Assembly: GCA_023436605.1 (NCBI GenBank)
Contig: JAEZIQ010000012.1
Location: 1 to 7,817 of the forward strand
Length of the DNA stretch: 7,817 nt
Source: Actinomycetes bacterium
Lineage (GTDB): Bacteria; Actinomycetota; Thermoleophilia; Solirubrobacterales; 70-9
Direction of reading: 5' to 3'
The notes beneath the pieces were generated by a model that saw only the letters and a list, made by a program, of their open reading frames with translations, was not told where the DNA came from and searched no databases. The translations under genes and the position numbers were made by a program. Below are positions 5,004-7,817 of the stretch, in pieces (position 1 is the first letter of the stretch; each line of letters starts with the position of its first letter).

Positions 5004-5744
5004 GTGAAGAAGCTGATTGCGTTTCTGGTCGCTGCGACCGCGGTGATCGCGCTTGGTCCGGGATCGGCTTCGGCCGCGAAGACCGGTGATCTGACCGGTC
5101 TCTACAACCAGCGTTACTGCGAGATCTTTGCCGTTCACGCGCCGAACCCGCCCGGGTTCAGCATCGACATCTTCAACACGGTCGGCCTCAATGACTGCCC
5201 CCGCGACCAGTGGGACGCGCTCGACTGGGACCAGGTCAAAGCCGAGACCGGCGCCCTTGGAACCCGGCCGAACGGACCCCGCCGCTGGCTGATCGACGCT
5301 GTCCTTGGCGGCAAGGCCGATCCCCCGGTAACCCTGGCCGGCCTCGAGGTCCGCAAGGTGGCGGTCCTGAACCTCCCCACCCTGACCCCCGAGAACTTCA
5401 GCGAGATGAAGATCGGGCGCACCACCACCTGGGTGTACCGGAAGGGCCGCAAACTCCACTTCCTGGTCTCGCCCGACGGCCGTAAATACGCGCTTCAGGC
5501 CTACACGACCAACATCGACAAGTCACTGCGGGCCAGGAACCTGGACAAGCTGGGGAGCAACCCCGGCATGGGCATGCCCGAAGGCTGGAAGTTCAAGACG
5601 ATCAAGCTGAAGAAGCAGCTGAAGCTGCCAGCCCCTGGCGTCGCCACGATCCTCCGGGACGGCCTCGAAGGCACCTACCAGAAGTTCAAGTGGCCGAAGA
5701 ACTTCTTCAAACCGGTCAAGAAGACGGTCAAGAAGAAGCGCTAG
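5004..5744 (+). CDS. Secreted conserved hypothetical protein with lysine-rich C-terminus
   Basis: A 246-residue exported protein of unknown function. Residues 1-24 (KK, a hydrophobic core LIAFLVAATAVIAL, then SASA) form a Sec signal peptide with predicted cleavage after Ala24. The mature part has two cysteines only (Cys39 in NQRYCEIF, Cys65 in GLNDCP), probably one disulfide outside the membrane. From memory of the pattern, segments such as NGPRRWLIDAV, LEVRKVAVLNLP, SPDGRKYALQAYTTNID, MPEGWKFKTIKLKKQL and LEGTYQKF resemble a widespread uncharacterised family; this was not searched. The tail ends in about ten lysines or arginines within 20 residues. GTG 5004 was chosen because AAGGAG (4991-4996) lies 7 bases upstream. 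A reading from TTG 4884, or ATG 4980/4983, would place extra residues before the signal peptide. Its stop overlaps the stop of the convergent VOC gene. Confidence 0.8.
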   Translation: MKKLIAFLVAATAVIALGPGSASAAKTGDLTGLYNQRYCEIFAVHAPNPPGFSIDIFNTVGLNDCPRDQWDALDWDQVKAETGALGTRPNGPRRWLIDAVLGGKADPPVTLAGLEVRKVAVLNLPTLTPENFSEMKIGRTTTWVYRKGRKLHFLVSPDGRKYALQAYTTNIDKSLRARNLDKLGSNPGMGMPEGWKFKTIKLKKQLKLPAPGVATILRDGLEGTYQKFKWPKNFFKPVKKTVKKKR

Positions 5745-6199
5745 AGGCTGCTGCCCGGGTACGTCCCGAAATCCCAGAGGTTCCCTTCCGGGTCGCGGAT
5801 GCCGACATCGCGTGATCCGTAGTCGGTATCCCGCGGTTCCATGAAGACCTCGGCCCCGGCCGCCCGGGCGCGTTCGAGGAGCGCGTCGGGGTCCGAGCAG
5901 ACCACATAGACCGCGTCATTGCCGGTCTTGCGGTTGGCGAACGGGGAATCTCCGAGCCCGGCGGTTCCCAGCATCACCCCGCCACCTTCGGGCCAAAGCA
6001 GTTCGGCGTGGGCGATCTCTCCACCCTCGGCCTCGTGAAGTTCACCGATCACGAAACCGAAGGCCGACTTGAGGAACTCGATCGCGGCCGGGGCATCCTC
6101 GTAGACCAGGCACGGCCAGGTCCGGGTCCGCATGTACTCGCCGTTCATTCGATCCGCCACGGTCGTGATACCGCTGTTCTCACTGCTGTTCTCATCCAT
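5741..6199 (-). CDS. VOC-superfamily (glyoxalase/PhnB-like) protein
   Basis: A 152-residue vicinal-oxygen-chelate protein. The two beta-alpha-beta-beta-beta units are visible: WPCLVYEDAPAAIEFLKSAFGFVIGELHEAEGGEIAHAELLW (about 28-69) and AVYVVCSDPDALLERARAAGAEVFMEPRDTDYGSRDVGIRDPEGNLWDFGTY (96-147). The PRDTDYGSRD and DPEGNLWDFGTY motifs are typical of PhnB/glyoxalase-like members. His64 and the glutamate of FMEP are possible metal ligands. Many relatives are metal enzymes (lyases, dioxygenases) or resistance proteins that sequester drugs, so the activity is open. ATG 6199 has AGGAG 9 bases upstream, overlapping the end of the AraC gene's stop. The gap from the AraC-family gene is 12 bp, so they are co-transcribed. 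Its TAG stop (5743-5741) overlaps the TAG of the opposite gene inside CTAG. Confidence 0.88.
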   Translation of the reverse strand: MDENSSENSGITTVADRMNGEYMRTRTWPCLVYEDAPAAIEFLKSAFGFVIGELHEAEGGEIAHAELLWPEGGGVMLGTAGLGDSPFANRKTGNDAVYVVCSDPDALLERARAAGAEVFMEPRDTDYGSRDVGIRDPEGNLWDFGTYPGSSL

Positions 6200-6211
6200 G
6201 CGCCCATGCTC

Positions 6212-7039
6212 CTAGACAGTCGCTCCCGCGTCTTGGAAAAAAGGGACCTCTCCCCTTCTTTCGGCAATCAGCCGGGCCGGGGAAAGGCCGGAGAGCGAAA
6301 CGAAATCGCGGTTCATGTGGGCCTGGTCGAAGTAACCGCAGGCAAACGCAACCTCGGCCGGCGGGTCCCCGTCACCCAGCATTCCGTGCGCCCGCTCGAA
6401 CCGCATCACCCGCGCCACGGACTTCGGCCCGAGGCCGAACTCGTCCCGGCAGCGACGGGTCAGATAGTGCCGGCTCCAGCCGACCCGACGGGCAACTTCG
6501 TCGATCGGCAGGGTTCCGGCCGAGGCCGCCAGGAGCTCCCAGGCGTTGACCAGTTCCGGCCTGGTTTCCCGTTCGGAGCGCAGCCCGAGGAGGCGGGTCA
6601 GGACCAGATCACAGGCCCGGAAACGCTCCGTCCAGGTCGGCGCTTCCTGGACCCGTTCCCAGAGCTCGTCGCCCGCCCGTTCGACGCTCGACATCTCCAC
6701 GGTCGCATCCCAGAGTTCCCGGGCCGGCGTACCGAACAGCGCTTTCAGCCCGGCTGGTTTCAGTTCGATCGCGACCCCCTCCTGATCGCCGTCATGGCTG
6801 ATCACGGCCTCGGTCGCCTGAAGCCCGCTCAAGACCACGCGATAGTCGTCCGGGGCCTGGGAGGGGTCAGTCTGGCGAACCACTTCGATCGGCTGACCGA
6901 TACTGACGATGAAGGTGGCGAACTTCGAGGGCAGACCGCGGTGCAGGCCCGGGGCGGTGCCCAGCAGCCGGTAACCGACATAGCTCTCGATGAACGGTGC
7001 CAGCCGGGGTGCCGGCCGGCCGACCAAAAAGCCATCCAT
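6212..7039 (-). CDS. AraC-family transcriptional regulator
   Basis: A 275-residue activator-type regulator. The C-terminal AraC DNA-binding domain has two helix-turn-helix units: LPIDEVARRVGWSRHYLTRRCRDEFGLGP (about 177-205) and PAEVAFACGYFDQAHMNRDFVSLSGLSPARL (227-257), the second carrying the family signature FDQAHxxRDF. The N-terminal part (residues 1-130, with LHRGLPSKFATFIVSIGQPIEV) looks like the sensor domain common in actinobacterial AraC proteins found beside VOC genes (DUF6597-like, from memory). ATG 7039 follows the TfoX-like stop by 35 bp with only a weak CAGGGC upstream. The pair with the downstream VOC gene suggests that the regulator senses the compound the VOC protein handles. 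The ligand is unknown. Confidence 0.92.
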   Translation of the reverse strand: MDGFLVGRPAPRLAPFIESYVGYRLLGTAPGLHRGLPSKFATFIVSIGQPIEVVRQTDPSQAPDDYRVVLSGLQATEAVISHDGDQEGVAIELKPAGLKALFGTPARELWDATVEMSSVERAGDELWERVQEAPTWTERFRACDLVLTRLLGLRSERETRPELVNAWELLAASAGTLPIDEVARRVGWSRHYLTRRCRDEFGLGPKSVARVMRFERAHGMLGDGDPPAEVAFACGYFDQAHMNRDFVSLSGLSPARLIAERRGEVPFFQDAGATV

Positions 7040-7074
7040 GCCCTGACGCTAACCGACCGGGCCAGGCCGCGCGA

Positions 7075-7398
7075 TCAGTCGGCGGCGGCAGCGGCGGCGA
7101 GGCCGCGATCGATCCATGCCCGCAGGTCCTGATCCTCGTCGAGTTGTTCGAGGTCGACCCTGAGCCAGCCTTTCATCGGCCGGCCCTTCATGACCATCGG
7201 CGCGACGCCGGGCTGGTTGCAGAGATCGTCCGCTTCGTCCCGGTCGACCCGGACCAGCGCTCCGCCCTGGCTCGAAGCGGCAATTGCCATCTTGCCGTCG
7301 ACAATGAACCCGAGGCCACCGAACATCTTCTTTTCGACAGGATCCCGGCCGTCGAGCATGGCCCGCATGCGATCGGCAAGTTCCTCGTCGTAGGCCAT
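7075..7398 (-). CDS. TfoX/Sxy N-terminal-domain protein
   Basis: A 107-residue protein made of one TfoX N-terminal domain. The marks are VEKKMFGGLGFIVDGKMAIA (about 21-40), LVRVDRDEADDL (48-59) and MKGRPMKGWLRVD (70-82), then an amphipathic helix and an alanine-rich end. In gammaproteobacteria TfoX/Sxy controls competence with CRP, but stand-alone N-terminal-domain proteins in actinobacteria have no established role, so competence should not be inferred. The start ATG 7398 has GGGGA about 7 bases upstream. It lies 18 bp after the stop of the incomplete gene to its right and 35 bp before the AraC gene, consistent with one transcript. Confidence 0.88.
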   Translation of the reverse strand: MAYDEELADRMRAMLDGRDPVEKKMFGGLGFIVDGKMAIAASSQGGALVRVDRDEADDLCNQPGVAPMVMKGRPMKGWLRVDLEQLDEDQDLRAWIDRGLAAAAAAD

Positions 7399-7416
7399 GT
7401 CCGGATCCCCGCGACC

Positions 7417-7817
7417 CTAGTTGAGGGGAACGCTCTGCCTGGTCGAGCGGTTGAGGCGCTTGATCGTGATCACGTAATCGCCGTCGACCACGCAGTCGCC
7501 GTCCTGCATGTTGGTCGTATCCGAAGGGATCTTCTTGCCGCGGTAGACCACCGGGCTGCCGCAGTCACCGCCGACCCGGATCGTCCGGATCAGTTTCTTC
7601 TTCACCCCGAGCGTGCGTAGCTGCCCGATTTTGACGTCAAGCGGCAGGACCATGGACGCATAGATGTTTCCGAACTGTTCGATCTGTGAGCCGGTCGGGG
7701 TAGGCCGGCTGCTGAGACCCCAGGTGCAGTCGAGATCCTGCTGGCCCCCGGTCGTCCGGCGGAAGCCGCTCGCGACCCGCTTGGGGCCCCTCCGGCGCGG
7801 GGGCCGATAGAGGCGGG
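7417..7817 (-). CDS. C-terminal part of an unrecognised protein, running off the right edge
   Basis: The reading frame ending at TAG 7419-7417 stays open all the way to the right edge of the window, about 132 codons, so its start lies outside. The first Met of the visible part (ATG 7653) is internal: codons before it encode sensible protein, including DLDCTWGLSSRPTPTGSQIEQFGNIYAS. The visible end contains three cysteines (DLDC, GGDC, DGDC) and many short beta-type segments ending VDGDYVITIKRLN. This fits a secreted or surface beta-sandwich protein, but I do not recognise a family. A basic RPPRRRGPKR stretch lies near the edge. It is the upstream neighbour of the TfoX-like gene, 18 bp away. 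Confidence 0.7.
   Translation of the reverse strand, partial: RLYRPPRRRGPKRVASGFRRTTGGQQDLDCTWGLSSRPTPTGSQIEQFGNIYASMVLPLDVKIGQLRTLGVKKKLIRTIRVGGDCGSPVVYRGKKIPSDTTNMQDGDCVVDGDYVITIKRLNRSTRQSVPLN

Noticed and set aside
6008..7132. A 374-codon open frame on the plus strand, the longest in the window
   Set aside because: It lies opposite the AraC and VOC genes, whose motifs are clear. Its product is Arg/Pro/Gly-rich with no recognisable domain, as expected of an antisense frame in GC-rich DNA.
7075..7398. A natural-competence role for the TfoX-like protein
   Set aside because: It has only the N-terminal domain and no competence genes are nearby. The name alone does not support this function.

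Overview
This is a high-GC window with GTG starts, Shine-Dalgarno sequences of the AAGGAG/GAGGTG type, short intergenic gaps and typical actinobacterial families (ArsR+SRPBCC pair, AraC+VOC pair, TfoX-like protein, P1 peptidase). I infer an actinobacterium, possibly of the Thermoleophilia/Solirubrobacterales kind. No marker gene is present to prove that. I see no mobile element, CRISPR array, tRNA, rRNA or large repeat. The window reads as ordinary chromosome.

Layout, left to right. (1) A strong hairpin at the left edge lies behind a minus-strand P1-family (DmpA/NylC-type) N-terminal-nucleophile hydrolase. (2) Divergent from it, on the plus strand, are a small SRPBCC protein, a terminator-like hairpin, and then a compact ArsR-repressor/SRPBCC (AHSA1-like) operon. 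The ArsR promoter is very clear: a TTGACA box, a perfect 20-bp palindrome filling the spacer, a TATAGT box, and an ATG where transcription should start, so the mRNA is probably leaderless. (3) A TetR-family gene on the plus strand follows. It seems to be preceded by a 13-codon leader ORF with a strong ribosome-binding site, whose TAG stop overlaps the GTG start of tetR. A near-palindrome sits upstream. (4) Facing TetR on the minus strand is a two-gene operon: a class I O-methyltransferase followed by a 2,4-diacetylphloroglucinol (DAPG) hydrolase-like enzyme (PhlG family). This suggests modification or breakdown of a phenolic compound. (5) A divergent regulatory region full of short GAACC/AACCCGGT repeats and an 18-bp near-palindrome separates the methyltransferase from a plus-strand gene for a secreted, lysine-rich protein of unknown function. 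(6) The right part is a tightly spaced minus-strand run read right to left: an incomplete gene running off the right edge, a TfoX N-terminal-domain protein, an AraC-family regulator, and a VOC/glyoxalase-fold protein. The VOC gene and the secreted-protein gene end tail-to-tail with their stop codons overlapping inside one CTAG.

How the genes may work together: three regulator/effector modules lie side by side (ArsR with SRPBCC, TetR opposite methyltransferase/DAPG-hydrolase-like, AraC with VOC). The effectors are small ligand-binding folds or small-molecule enzymes, so the theme is sensing and handling of small organic compounds. The individual substrates cannot be read from the sequence. Every interval longer than about 300 bases is coding. 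The longest gene-free gaps are 2494-2656, 4816-5003 and 1045-1174.
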